64,000 bases of DNA from JBFGCA01 sp041567315 (GCA_041567315.1 JBFGCA010000002.1:36463-100462); one strand, 5' to 3'; positions 47,389 through 56,542 are shown, counted from the first letter of the stretch. Made by a program: numbers and translations. Notes: a model not told the origin generated them from the letters alone.

Positions 47389-48153
47389 TCACACCGGCGA
47401 CCAGCGCGCCGGATAGGAGACCGCCTCGAGCACCAGCCCGTGGGCCGGGGCGGTGGGACCGGCCGCGTCGCGCGCGCCGCCGGCCAGCAGGGCGGCGAAC
47501 CCGGCCGGGGTGCGGCGCCCGCGCCCGACCTCGACTAGGGTGCCGACCAGCCCGCGCACCATGCCGCGCAGGAAGCCCGTCCCGCGGATCGTGAAGACCA
47601 GCTCCTCGCCCTCTTCACGCCAGGCGGCGGCGAAGATCCGCCGCCGCGGCTGGCGGTGGGCGCCGCCGGCCAGCGCGAAGGCCGAGAAGTCGTGCTCGCC
47701 GGCGAGAGCCTCGGTCGCCCGGACCATGGCGGCGAGGTCCAAGGCGCCGCCCACCCGCACGACGTAGGGAGCGTCCAGCGGCGACAGCACCGGCGCCCGG
47801 CTCAGCCGGTAGCGGTACTCCTTGGCGGCGGCGTGCTTGCGGGCGTGGAAGCCGGCCGGCATCCGGTCGGCGGCGAGGACCCGTATGTCTTCAGGCAGGC
47901 GCCGATTGGTCCCGTGCACCAGACCCCCCAGCGGAAACTCCCGGTCCGAGCCCGCCGCCGGCTCGAGGTGGGCCACCTGACCGCGAGCGTGGACGCCGGC
48001 GTCGGTGCGGCCCGCGCCCACCACCTTGACCGCCTCGCCGAGCAGGTCGGCGAGCGCCTCCTCGACCACCTGCTGGACGGCCAGCGCGTTCGGCTGGCGC
48101 TGCCAGCCGGCGTAGGCGGCGCCGCGGTAGGAAAGCGTCAGGCGGTGGACCAT
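47389..48153 (-). CDS. truA: tRNA pseudouridine(38-40) synthase
   Basis: A 254-residue TruA enzyme with the catalytic aspartate D51 in GAGRTDAGVHARGQV, the LSYRGAAYAGWQRQ start and the C-terminal GTGFLRGMVRGLVG block. ATG 48153 lies 16 bases inside the end of the upstream glycosyltransferase gene, suggesting coupled translation. Confidence 0.97.
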   Translation of the reverse strand: MVHRLTLSYRGAAYAGWQRQPNALAVQQVVEEALADLLGEAVKVVGAGRTDAGVHARGQVAHLEPAAGSDREFPLGGLVHGTNRRLPEDIRVLAADRMPAGFHARKHAAAKEYRYRLSRAPVLSPLDAPYVVRVGGALDLAAMVRATEALAGEHDFSAFALAGGAHRQPRRRIFAAAWREEGEELVFTIRGTGFLRGMVRGLVGTLVEVGRGRRTPAGFAALLAGGARDAAGPTAPAHGLVLEAVSYPARWSPV

Positions 48154-49529
48154 CGGGAGCGGACGAGGAGCAGCCAGAAGGGGACCCAGATCAGCGCGAA
48201 CAGCCACGGGAAGAGCGGCACCGCCGTCGTCTGGGGCAGATAGGTGAGCAGGATCGTCAACGACAGCAGGCGCCAGGCGCCGTGGCCGCCGAGCGCCGCC
48301 CACGGCAGCAGCCAGAGCAGATACCAGGGATAGACGGTGGCCGAGCAGAGCACGGCTGCCCCCAGTGCGCGGCCGGTGGCGGCCACCGGCCGGCGCTCGC
48401 GCCAGGCCACCACCAGCGCCACCGCGAGGACCAGGGCAAGGAGCAGCTTGGCATGCAGCTGCGGGTAGTTGAAGGGGTAGAACCGGTTCCAGAAGTCGTG
48501 CTCCCCCGTGCGCTCCTTGAGCGCGTCGAGACCGGCGTGGAGCGCAGGCGTTGTCCCCAACCGGTCGAGCAGCCGCCACAGCGGCTCGTAGAGCGGTCCG
48601 TTGAACTCCCAGGAGACCCCGTAGGCCAGCAGTCCCGGCGGCAGCCCGCCGGCGCTCGCCGCGATCGGCAGCACCCCGGCGGCGGTCACCAGGCCGGCGA
48701 CCAGCAGGAAACGCCACGGCCGCCGGCCGAGCCGCGCCCAGGCGGGCAGGGCGACCGCCGGCACCAGCTTGACCAGCACGCCGGCCGCCGCCGCCGCCCC
48801 GGCCGCGATCGCCCGCCCCGCTCCCGCGCCCCCCGCCATCGCCCGCTGCTCGCAGCGACGGCCGGGGGCCGCCAGCAGCAGCGCCACGGCGCCCAGCATC
48901 GCCGGCACTCCGAGCGCGTCGACGTGGCCCATGCCCGCCACCTCGAGGGTGACCAGGGGGTTCCAGGCGTACCACACGGCCCGGCCGGCGGCGACCCCCA
49001 GCCGGCGGGCCAGCACCAGCAGCAGCCAGCAGCTCGCCAGGTCGGCGACCGAGAGCAGCGTCTTGAGGGTGAAAACGGGCGCCGGCAGCCGGGCCGCTAT
49101 ACTAAAGAGCCCCATCGCCAGAGGCGGATAGACGGTCGCCACCTGGCGATGGGGAAGGCGTTCCCAGAGCGCGTCGCGCAGCGGCTCGAGCTCGGGGGCG
49201 TCCGGCGCCAGCAGGTAGGGGTTGTGACCGGCCCCCACCACCCTCCCGTCCCACAGGTAGCGGTAGAGGTCGTCCGAGAGCGTGGGGGTCAGGGGGAGAA
49301 GCAGCAGCCGCAGACCGGCGGCGACCAGGAGAATGGCTTGCCAGGACAGCTCGCTCGATCTCCGGCCGGCCCACGCCAGCGCGGCCCCCGCCGCCGCCAG
49401 CCAGACCAGCGCGACGACCGGCCGCGCCGCCAGATCGAAGGTGGCCAGCAGACCGGCATGAGCCAGCAGCAGCGCCAGGACGGGCGCCAGCGCGGCGCCG
49501 AGCGGCCGACGGCGTGCGGCGGGCCGCAC
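48138..49529 (-). CDS. GT-C-type membrane glycosyltransferase (GT87-like)
   Basis: A 463-residue protein with about eleven membrane helices. After the first helices comes SDDLYRYLWDGRVVGAGHNPYLL, a periplasmic acidic motif typical of polyprenyl-phosphate-dependent glycosyltransferases such as GT87 or alpha-mannosyltransferases. Later come VYPPLAMGLFSIA and WNPLVTLE. The start is uncertain: GTG 49529 is used and would lie 11 bases from the start of the divergent GT2 gene. An envelope sugar polymer or lipid-linked substrate is likely; its exact sugar is unknown. Confidence 0.78.
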   Translation of the reverse strand: MRPAARRRPLGAALAPVLALLLAHAGLLATFDLAARPVVALVWLAAAGAALAWAGRRSSELSWQAILLVAAGLRLLLLPLTPTLSDDLYRYLWDGRVVGAGHNPYLLAPDAPELEPLRDALWERLPHRQVATVYPPLAMGLFSIAARLPAPVFTLKTLLSVADLASCWLLLVLARRLGVAAGRAVWYAWNPLVTLEVAGMGHVDALGVPAMLGAVALLLAAPGRRCEQRAMAGGAGAGRAIAAGAAAAAGVLVKLVPAVALPAWARLGRRPWRFLLVAGLVTAAGVLPIAASAGGLPPGLLAYGVSWEFNGPLYEPLWRLLDRLGTTPALHAGLDALKERTGEHDFWNRFYPFNYPQLHAKLLLALVLAVALVVAWRERRPVAATGRALGAAVLCSATVYPWYLLWLLPWAALGGHGAWRLLSLTILLTYLPQTTAVPLFPWLFALIWVPFWLLLVRSRWSTA

Positions 49530-49540
49530 GGGAGGCGATG

Positions 49541-51061
49541 ATGGCCGAGCTCCTCCCGCTTCCTCTGGCGCGGGCCCTTCTCGCACTCTACTATCTGGTC
49601 CTCGGCACGCTCGCCGTCTACGGCGTCCATCGGCTGGCGCTGCTGGCACTCTACTACCGGGCCGATCGCCGGCGCCCCGCACCGCCCGAGCCCGCGGAGT
49701 GGCCGCTGGTCACGGTGCAGCTGCCCCTCTACAACGAGCTCTACGTGGCCGGCCGGCTGATCGACGCCGTCTGCGACCTCGACTACCCGCGCGCCCGGCT
49801 CGAGATCCAGGTCCTCGACGACTCGACCGACGAGACCTCGGAGGTGGTCGCCGAGCGCGTGGAGCGCCACCGGCGGCGCGGCTTCCGCATCCATCACCTC
49901 CACCGCCGCGACCGGCGCGGGTACAAGGCGGGGGCGCTCGCCGCCGGCATGGAACGGGCCAGCGGCGAGCTGCTGGCGGTCTTCGACGCCGACTTCGTGC
50001 CGCAGCCCGGCTTCCTCAAGCAGACCGTCCCGCACTTCCAGGACCCTGCGATCGGCATGGTCCAGGCGCGCTGGGGGCACATCAACCGCGACTATTCGCT
50101 GCTCACCCGCATCCAGGCGATCCTGCTCGACGGCCACTTCGTCATCGAGCACGCGGCGCGCAACCTGGCGGGGCGCTTCTTCAACTTCAACGGCACGGCG
50201 GGGATCTGGCGCCGGCAGGCGATCGTCGACGCCGGCGGCTGGCAGCACGACACCCTGACCGAGGACCTCGACCTCTCCTACCGGGCGCAGCTCGCCGGCT
50301 GGCGCTTCCGGTTCCTGCCCGAGGTCGAGGTTCCCGCCGAGCTGCCGGTCGAGATCAACGCCTTCAAGAGCCAGCAGTATCGCTGGGCCAAGGGCTCGCT
50401 GCAGACGGCGCGCAAACTGCTCGGCCGCATCCTCAGGGCACCGCTGCCGGCCCGCGTCAAGCTCGAGGCCTTCGTCCACCTGACCAACAACCTGAGCTAT
50501 CTGCTGATGGTCGCGCTGTCGCTGCTCATCTTCCCCGCCATGCTGCTCCGCCGCGGCTCGGATCTGCCGCTGGTGCTGATGGTCGACCTGCCGCTGTTTG
50601 CCGGCGCCACCCTGTCGGTGCTGGCCTTCTACGTGGCCAGCCAGGTCGAGGCCGGCCGCCGCTGGCACGGCGAGCTCAAGTACCTGCCGGCGCTGATGGG
50701 TCTCGGCATCGGGCTGGCGATCAACAACAGCCGGGCGGTGGTGGCCGGGCTGATGCGCCGCGGCGGGGTCTTCGAGCGCACCCCGAAGTACCGCATCGAG
50801 GGCGCCGCGGGCGGCTGGCGCGGCAAGCGCTACCGGGTGCCGCGCAACCTGTGGACGGTGGTCGAGGGGGTGCTGGCCGTCTACTTCCTCGGCTGCCTCG
50901 CCGTCGGCTGGCGTCTCGGCATGTGGCTCTCGCTGCCCTTCCTCTACCTGTTCGTCCACGGCTACTGCTATATGCTCCTGCTGTCGATGCTCTCCGGGCG
51001 GACCGCGGCGCGGTGGGCGGCGCTGCCGGCGACGGCCGGCGGCGACGCCGGCGGCTGCTGA
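49541..51061 (+). CDS. Processive GT2 glycosyltransferase
   Basis: A 506-residue membrane-anchored family 2 glycosyltransferase. An N-terminal helix (about 10-30) is followed by the GT-A catalytic core with D93/D94 (VLDDSTDETS), the DAD motif (149-151), TED (240-242) and the QxxRW motif (278-282), then several C-terminal helices. The QxxRW set is typical of processive polymerising enzymes such as cellulose- or mannan-synthase-like proteins. ATG 49541 has GGAGG at five bases; ATG 49538 has no spacing. The product is unknown. Confidence 0.88.
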   Translation: MAELLPLPLARALLALYYLVLGTLAVYGVHRLALLALYYRADRRRPAPPEPAEWPLVTVQLPLYNELYVAGRLIDAVCDLDYPRARLEIQVLDDSTDETSEVVAERVERHRRRGFRIHHLHRRDRRGYKAGALAAGMERASGELLAVFDADFVPQPGFLKQTVPHFQDPAIGMVQARWGHINRDYSLLTRIQAILLDGHFVIEHAARNLAGRFFNFNGTAGIWRRQAIVDAGGWQHDTLTEDLDLSYRAQLAGWRFRFLPEVEVPAELPVEINAFKSQQYRWAKGSLQTARKLLGRILRAPLPARVKLEAFVHLTNNLSYLLMVALSLLIFPAMLLRRGSDLPLVLMVDLPLFAGATLSVLAFYVASQVEAGRRWHGELKYLPALMGLGIGLAINNSRAVVAGLMRRGGVFERTPKYRIEGAAGGWRGKRYRVPRNLWTVVEGVLAVYFLGCLAVGWRLGMWLSLPFLYLFVHGYCYMLLLSMLSGRTAARWAALPATAGGDAGGC

Positions 51062-51083
51062 CCCGCTCCGCCCGCATCGCCCG

Positions 51084-51668
51084 ATGCTGCGCGAGGCACG
51101 CCGCGAAATGCAGCCCGACGTCACCCCGCTGCCCGAGCCCCGGGTCACGCTGCGGCCGGCCCACGTCGGCGACGCCCGGCTGCTCAGGCGCTGGCGGGCC
51201 GAGCCCAGCGTGCGCCGCCACCAGCCGCTGGGCGACCTGACGCTGGCCCAGCTGGGGGCCGAGCTGGCCAACCAGAAAGTGACCGACCTCCACCGCGGGC
51301 GCGGCGAGAAGTTCCAGTGGATCATCCGCTGCGATCAGGCTGCGGCCGGCTGGATCACGCTGGTGGTGACCAACTGGGACCACGGCCTGGCCGAGACCGG
51401 CTACGCGCTGTCGACCGCCTATCAGAACCGCGGTCTGATGCCCCAGGCTCTCGGTCTGCTGCTGGCCGACCTCTTCCTGGAGACCCCCCTGGCGCGGGTC
51501 GAGGCCCGCTGCGCGGTCGACAACGTGGCCTCGCAGCGGGTGCTCGAGAAGGTCGGCTTCACCCGCGAAGGGCGGCTCCGCGGCTACTTCCTGCTCGGCG
51601 GCCGGCGGGTCGACAACTACCTCTACGCCATCCTCAAGGAGGACTACCTCGAGGGCGGGCGCGCCTGA
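51084..51668 (+). CDS. GNAT-family N-acetyltransferase, RimJ/RimL-like
   Basis: A 194-residue acetyltransferase of the RimJ/RimL branch. It starts with RVTLRPAHVGDARLLRRW, has the acetyl-CoA-binding region TGYALSTAYQNRGLMPQALGLLL and ends with VEARCAVDNVASQRVLEKVGFTREGRLRGYF. The acceptor could be a ribosomal protein N-terminus or a small molecule. It starts 22 bases after the GT2 gene, probably in one transcript. Confidence 0.88.
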   Translation: MLREARREMQPDVTPLPEPRVTLRPAHVGDARLLRRWRAEPSVRRHQPLGDLTLAQLGAELANQKVTDLHRGRGEKFQWIIRCDQAAAGWITLVVTNWDHGLAETGYALSTAYQNRGLMPQALGLLLADLFLETPLARVEARCAVDNVASQRVLEKVGFTREGRLRGYFLLGGRRVDNYLYAILKEDYLEGGRA

Positions 51669-51695
51669 GGTGGCGCGAGCCGGCCGGGTGAGCGG

Positions 51696-52316
51696 TTAGA
51701 AGGCGCGCAGCCGCGCCAGGTGGCGGCGCAGGATCCTGGGCTCGAAGCCCTCGGCCGACAGCCGCTCGACGGCCGCCGCCACCGCCGCGGCGCCCTGCTC
51801 CACATCCAGCGGGCGGCCGTCGGCGTCGTAGGCCGGGAGCCCCTGGTCGCGGGTCACCAGGAACTCGAAGACGCAGCCGTTGCTGTAGGGCCAGCCGCGG
51901 TTGAAGTGCACCTCGGCCACCCGCGTCCTCAGCAGCTTCTCCCAGAAGGCCAGATACTCGGGCTGCGTCCAGCCGGGGGCGGCGAAGGGCGCCGGGTTGA
52001 CGACCACCGTGCCGTCTGCCACCCGGGCCTCGACCCGGCGCGCGAACTCGCCGGCGGCGCGGCAGTTGGGGTCGAAGAGCCGCCGCCGGTAGCCCGCTCG
52101 GCCCAGCTTCGCTTTCAGTTCCGACGGCTTGCGGGCGCCGACCTCCGCCAGCAGGGCGTAGTAGCGGCGGCCGGTGGTCAGCTCGCTCGAGACGTAGGCC
52201 GCCCGCCCGCCGTCGATCGCGCAGTCGAGGGCCGAGAGCGCCATCTCGGCCTCCACCCGGTAGGCCCGCCGCCGCTCCTTGCGGTCGAGATCGCCGCGGT
52301 CGAGATAGAAGGTCAC
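51696..52316 (-). CDS. Deoxyribosyltransferase-like protein
   Basis: A 206-residue soluble protein. The pattern suggests a Rossmann-like nucleoside 2-deoxyribosyltransferase or DUF4406/SLOG-type fold: an N-terminal strand and loop YVSSELTTG (41-49), then VVVNPAPF (about 104-111), W-x-x-P-E-Y-L-A-F-W, and near the end RGWPYSNGCVFEF, with E151 where these enzymes have their catalytic glutamate. This is a reading by eye, not a confirmed family. GTG 52316 lies ten bases after the phosphoesterase gene stop, and the ribosome site GGGGAG has short spacing. Last gene of a three-gene unit; substrate unknown. Confidence 0.5.
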   Translation of the reverse strand: MTFYLDRGDLDRKERRRAYRVEAEMALSALDCAIDGGRAAYVSSELTTGRRYYALLAEVGARKPSELKAKLGRAGYRRRLFDPNCRAAGEFARRVEARVADGTVVVNPAPFAAPGWTQPEYLAFWEKLLRTRVAEVHFNRGWPYSNGCVFEFLVTRDQGLPAYDADGRPLDVEQGAAAVAAAVERLSAEGFEPRILRRHLARLRAF

Positions 52317-52326
52317 CGCTCCCCTT

Positions 52327-54918
52327 CTACCAGGTCCGCTTCCGCGGCAGGATCTGCGACCGGAAGAGGGTCTCGTTGAAGCGGCTCAGGGCCGGCCCCA
52401 GCACCCGCAGCGCCTGCCGCAGGGAAGCCCGCAGGAACGGATCCGCGGTCCAGGCCGAATCCGGCGTCGGCTGGTTGTCGATCAGGCTCGACCACTGCCG
52501 GTAGGAGGACGAGGGATCGCCGGGGGTCTTACCCTCCAGACCCTGCCACAGCCAGTCCATGAGGTCGTCCGTCCGGAAGGACAGGTGGATGCCCGCCGGG
52601 TGGTACTTGACGTCCTCCAACCCGCGCCGCCGCCAGGGGATCGGCAGGACCATGAAGCCCTGGTAGTCCTCCTCCCCGCGATCTTCGAAGTAGTGGTCCA
52701 GGTAGAGCGGCTTCTTGAGATGCGGTAGTCGGCCGGAGGTCGCGGCCAGCAGCTCGACGCGGGGTTGCAGCTTCAGGTAGGAGGTCTTGAACCAGCGCGC
52801 CACGCCGCCGGCCACGCACACCCAGGCGATCGAGGCGCTGGAGAACTCGCTCGCCATGCTGCCGGGGTCCAGCGAGACGTACAGCACCCTCGAGCCATCG
52901 GCGGAGAGCGCGCTGACGTTGACCCGGATGTCGGTGTCCTCCACCTCGCGCGGCTTCCCGCCGGCGGCCGCCGCGTGCCGTTGCGCGGCCTCGCGCAAGG
53001 CGCGCAGGATGGCGGCGTGCAGCTCCTCTCGCACCTGATCCGCGGTGTCGATCATGGCGATCTGCAGGTCGAGGATCTCCTCGCCGAGGGCCACGGTCCT
53101 CGACTGGTTCTTGCCCACCATGAACCCCAGCGCGGTGTCCCAGAACACCAGGCGGGCGGCCCGTTTCGAAGGGTCTCCCGGCGCCCTGGCCGGGGGCGCG
53201 GGACCGGCTGGCGCGGCCCGGGCCGCCGACTGCTCCGGCGCCTCTCGGCGCTGCGGGTTGGACTGCTCGACCGCGATCCGGCTGCGCAGCGCCTCCACCG
53301 CCCCCCGCGTGACCGCGAAGAGCACCAGGAAGAGGAAGAAGAAGGCCACGAAGAAGACCACGTAGAGCGCCTTGCTCTGGTTGCCGCCGCCCGCCTCGCC
53401 CCAGAAGGCGTCCAGGAAGGCGACCACCGCCAGACCGCTCAGGCCGCTCACCACGGTGCGCCCGAAGTTGCTCTTGAACGGGTCGGCGAGGCCCTCCTTG
53501 GACTCGGCGGCCGCGTCGTCGGCCGACGGCGCCGACGATAGCCGGCCGGTCGGGGCCGGGATCTTCCACAGATGGGCGGCGGTCAGGAAAGCGGCCAGCA
53601 GGGCGATGCTCACCACCGCCACCCGGGCCAGCGGCGCGAGACCGGTGAAGAGGGCTTCCAGCCAGGCGGCGAGTGCCCCCAGCGCGCCGCCGCGCGGCCG
53701 TGCGGGCCGCTCCGCCGGGCCCGGCTCGGCGCGGAAGCTCCTCGCCGTCGGGTCATACCAGTAGAGCCGCTGCCGGACGCCGTCGGCGGCGAGTCCGACC
53801 AGCGCGAACCCCCGCGCCTGGAACGGCGAGTCGACCTGGTCACTAACCGCCAGCGGCGGCGCCAGCAGGAGCTTCCCCGGGGCCGGCCGCTGGGCCGACG
53901 GCGTCGACCAGGCGTACGGCGGCCGGTACAGCTCCCGGTGCGCGTCGTGGAGGTGACCCGAGAGGACCGCCGCCACGCCGTCGGCGTCGATCAGCCGCTT
54001 CCAGTCCTGGAACACCGTCTCGCTGACGTTCCAGAAACCCGCCTCGGGCCGCCGGGGGTTGCCGTAGCCCAGCTCGGTCTCCCAGGCGGCGCCGTCGGGC
54101 GGGGAGAACCGGCTCCGCGCCAGACGGGCCGGATCGTCCAGATTGGGGACGTGCGAGAGGACCAAAGCCCGGCGACCTTTGGCGCGGGCGTCGTCGAGCA
54201 GGGCCTCGAGACGGCCGAGCTGCCATTGCTGGTCCGACTCGTTCTCGGCGTAGCGGTCCTCCTGCCGGCCAGCCGGCTCTGCCTCACCCGGCTGCTGCTG
54301 CGCCGCGGTCGGCTCCTCTCGGCGCCGATTGCGGAAGGAGTGCGAGGGAAACCCCACCAGCCGGTAGGTCTGAGCGACGTCGACGAAGCAGCCCTCCAGC
54401 GGCCCCTCGGCCGAGTGGTAGCAGCGGGTGAGGTCGCGGACCGTGACCGGCTTGCCGGCCAGCGCCTCGGCCAGCCGCTCGAAGAACACCCCGGCCTCGG
54501 GCAGCCCCGCCGCGCGCTCGCCGGCGACGTCGCTCTCGCCCGGCACCAGGTAGATCTTCTCCACCGGGCTGGCGGCCAGCAGCTCGGCCAGCTCGCGGAC
54601 CTGTTCGCTCCGGTCCCGAGCCGGCGGCTCTCCGGCCGAGGTGGCGATTCCGAGGTCCCCGGTGAGCACCATGAACGCCGGCTTGCCGTCCCGCCCCGGC
54701 AGCAGGCGGAGCGCGGTCAGCAGGTCCTGGAAGGCCTCACGGTTGAGCCGCTCCTGGCGCTGGCGGGCCGCCTCGGCCTGCCCGTCCATCTCCTCGAAAA
54801 GGTGCGGATCAGTGGCGTGGACGAACCACAGTACCGGGTCCGGCCCCGGTGGCGCGCAGGCGGCGGCCAGCGCACCGGTCAGGGTGGCGGTCAACAGGAG
54901 ACCGGTCGAACGGCGCAT
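52327..54918 (-). CDS. Membrane metallophosphoesterase with large C-terminal domain
   Basis: An 863-residue protein. An N-terminal signal, possibly a lipoprotein signal with C21, leads to a calcineurin-like phosphoesterase domain (about 28-390) with D37-x-H39, GD (87-88), H256 and GHLH (321-324). The usual GNHD motif reads GESD (127-130), lacking the conserved Asn and His. About three membrane helices follow (430-450, 488-505, 517-537), then a Pro/Ala linker and a C-terminal domain (about 588-863) with a strand pattern that could be a GAF-like fold. The phosphoesterase part should be periplasmic and the C-terminal part cytoplasmic. It is the middle gene of the three-gene unit. The substrate is unknown. 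Confidence 0.65.
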   Translation of the reverse strand: MRRSTGLLLTATLTGALAAACAPPGPDPVLWFVHATDPHLFEEMDGQAEAARQRQERLNREAFQDLLTALRLLPGRDGKPAFMVLTGDLGIATSAGEPPARDRSEQVRELAELLAASPVEKIYLVPGESDVAGERAAGLPEAGVFFERLAEALAGKPVTVRDLTRCYHSAEGPLEGCFVDVAQTYRLVGFPSHSFRNRRREEPTAAQQQPGEAEPAGRQEDRYAENESDQQWQLGRLEALLDDARAKGRRALVLSHVPNLDDPARLARSRFSPPDGAAWETELGYGNPRRPEAGFWNVSETVFQDWKRLIDADGVAAVLSGHLHDAHRELYRPPYAWSTPSAQRPAPGKLLLAPPLAVSDQVDSPFQARGFALVGLAADGVRQRLYWYDPTARSFRAEPGPAERPARPRGGALGALAAWLEALFTGLAPLARVAVVSIALLAAFLTAAHLWKIPAPTGRLSSAPSADDAAAESKEGLADPFKSNFGRTVVSGLSGLAVVAFLDAFWGEAGGGNQSKALYVVFFVAFFFLFLVLFAVTRGAVEALRSRIAVEQSNPQRREAPEQSAARAAPAGPAPPARAPGDPSKRAARLVFWDTALGFMVGKNQSRTVALGEEILDLQIAMIDTADQVREELHAAILRALREAAQRHAAAAGGKPREVEDTDIRVNVSALSADGSRVLYVSLDPGSMASEFSSASIAWVCVAGGVARWFKTSYLKLQPRVELLAATSGRLPHLKKPLYLDHYFEDRGEEDYQGFMVLPIPWRRRGLEDVKYHPAGIHLSFRTDDLMDWLWQGLEGKTPGDPSSSYRQWSSLIDNQPTPDSAWTADPFLRASLRQALRVLGPALSRFNETLFRSQILPRKRTW

Positions 54919-54985
54919 GGCAGAGGCTCCTGGTCCCCTGTCCGGCGCTCGCGGGGTCGGCGTCGCCGGACGCGAGACCGTTATC

Positions 54986-56419
54986 TCATGGGGCCGGGTC
55001 CTCGATCCGCGAGGGGATCCGCGCGCGGCGCAGCACGTCGCCGAAGTGGCTGGTGACGCCGACCCGGCCGATCAGCACGATCCCCTCGCCGGTGCCCTCG
55101 ACCCGGCGGATCAGCTCGCGCAGCGGGTCGATGCCGCGGCTCACCTCGTACTCATGGAAGCGCTCCGCCTCGCCGGGGTAGACGGTGCGGCCGACGGCGG
55201 TCCCCTCGCCGCGGTGGAGCTGGACGATCCACGGCTTCTCACCGTCGTGCACCCACTCGAAGCGGACCGGCCCCAGGATCTCCGCCGCCCGGCCGTAGAG
55301 CCCGAGCAGCGCCGCCTCGACCGCCTCGGGCAGCTCCTCCGGGCCGCGCCGCCCGATCATGAACTCGTCGCCGCGGCCGGCGACGCCCTCGATCAACGGC
55401 CCGGCGCCGGGTTGCGCCACCAGGGCGCCCGAGAAGGCCGCCTCCACTCCCTGCTGGCTGAGCAGCGAGGCGATGGCGGTGCCCTCCGGGTCCTCCTCGT
55501 GCATCAGCGCGTAGGGGTCCAGCCAGCCGCGGCGGGTGGTGAAGCGGCCCGGCACCTGCTCGACCGGGCAGGTGCGGATCCAGGTCTCGGCGCAGCCGGT
55601 GTCGGTGCCGAACCCGAAGGGCGGCAGCTTGCGGGGGATGACCAGGGTGCGGGGCACCGGCAGGCCCAGCAGGTCGGCCATCAGCAGCCCGAAGGCCTTG
55701 TCGCCCACGAAGCGGCTGAAGCGGTTGGGCCAGGAGACGACCGCGCCCTCGGGGGGCGGACCCACCTCCTCGATCTCCCAGATGATGGTGTGATCGTGGC
55801 GGTAGCCGCGCCGCAGCGGATGGAGGCTGAACTCGACCCGCAGCCCGCGCCCGCCGCCCGGGCGCTCCGGCAGCGCCGGCTCGAACCCGTAGACGGTGCG
55901 GAACAGGCGGCCGGCCAGCTCGCGGGGCATGGCGGCCGTCCCCTCCTTCTCGACGCACCGCGGCGTGTCCTCGGGCGCGAACTCCACCGCCTCGCCGAAA
56001 GCCACCCCCGAGACTCCGCCGTCGTGGATGTCGACGGTCTCGTTGACGATGACGTAGAGACCACTGGCGGCCAACCGCCGGAGGTCGGCCAGCACCTCGT
56101 CGGCCGCGGTGCGGCCGTAGACGAACTCCCGGCTCTTGGGGTTGAGCGGGTGGAAGGTGCGGAGGTTGACCGAGCGCTCGGGCGAGGAGCCGAGCAGCGT
56201 CGCCACCGCCTCCTCCAGCGAGGCGAACTCGTGGTTGGGAGAGTGGCCGCGGACCCAGGCGTAGCGCTGCTCGAGATCGGGTCCGTAGCTGACGAACTGG
56301 GCGACGTTGGCCTGCTGGGCCAGCCGGTCGAGGATGGCATCCTTGTGATGGCCGGCCGGCTCGCCGGCGGCGGTCTTGCCGGCAGCGCCGGCCGCCGGCA
56401 GCTCAGCCATCTGCTGCAC
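54986..56419 (-). CDS. PEP-synthase-like ATP-grasp/phosphohistidine protein
   Basis: A 477-residue protein. An N-terminal region of about 230 residues without recognised family is followed by an ATP-grasp part resembling PEP synthase: FVGDKAFGLLMADLLGLPVP (K241) and FEWVHDGEKPWIVQ (Q400), close to the EWxxDxxxxxxQxRP block. The end shows GVTSH (H458), as in the phosphohistidine domain of PEP-utilising enzymes. There is no C-terminal TIM barrel, so it cannot be a complete PEP synthase or PPDK. It may transfer a phosphate like rifampin phosphotransferase, or act as an ATP-dependent ligase. GTG 56419 is used; ATG 56410 is possible. First gene of the three-gene unit. Confidence 0.6.
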   Translation of the reverse strand: MQQMAELPAAGAAGKTAAGEPAGHHKDAILDRLAQQANVAQFVSYGPDLEQRYAWVRGHSPNHEFASLEEAVATLLGSSPERSVNLRTFHPLNPKSREFVYGRTAADEVLADLRRLAASGLYVIVNETVDIHDGGVSGVAFGEAVEFAPEDTPRCVEKEGTAAMPRELAGRLFRTVYGFEPALPERPGGGRGLRVEFSLHPLRRGYRHDHTIIWEIEEVGPPPEGAVVSWPNRFSRFVGDKAFGLLMADLLGLPVPRTLVIPRKLPPFGFGTDTGCAETWIRTCPVEQVPGRFTTRRGWLDPYALMHEEDPEGTAIASLLSQQGVEAAFSGALVAQPGAGPLIEGVAGRGDEFMIGRRGPEELPEAVEAALLGLYGRAAEILGPVRFEWVHDGEKPWIVQLHRGEGTAVGRTVYPGEAERFHEYEVSRGIDPLRELIRRVEGTGEGIVLIGRVGVTSHFGDVLRRARIPSRIEDPAP

Positions 56420-56542
56420 CCCGGCAGCCTCGAAGGTCGCGGAAGCGGAACATCTTTAAGCCCATCTTAGCCCAGGCCCGCGCCCCGCTGCCGCCCGCCG
56501 CTGCGCTCGCCAGCCGACCCGACCGAATTCCTCCACCGACGC

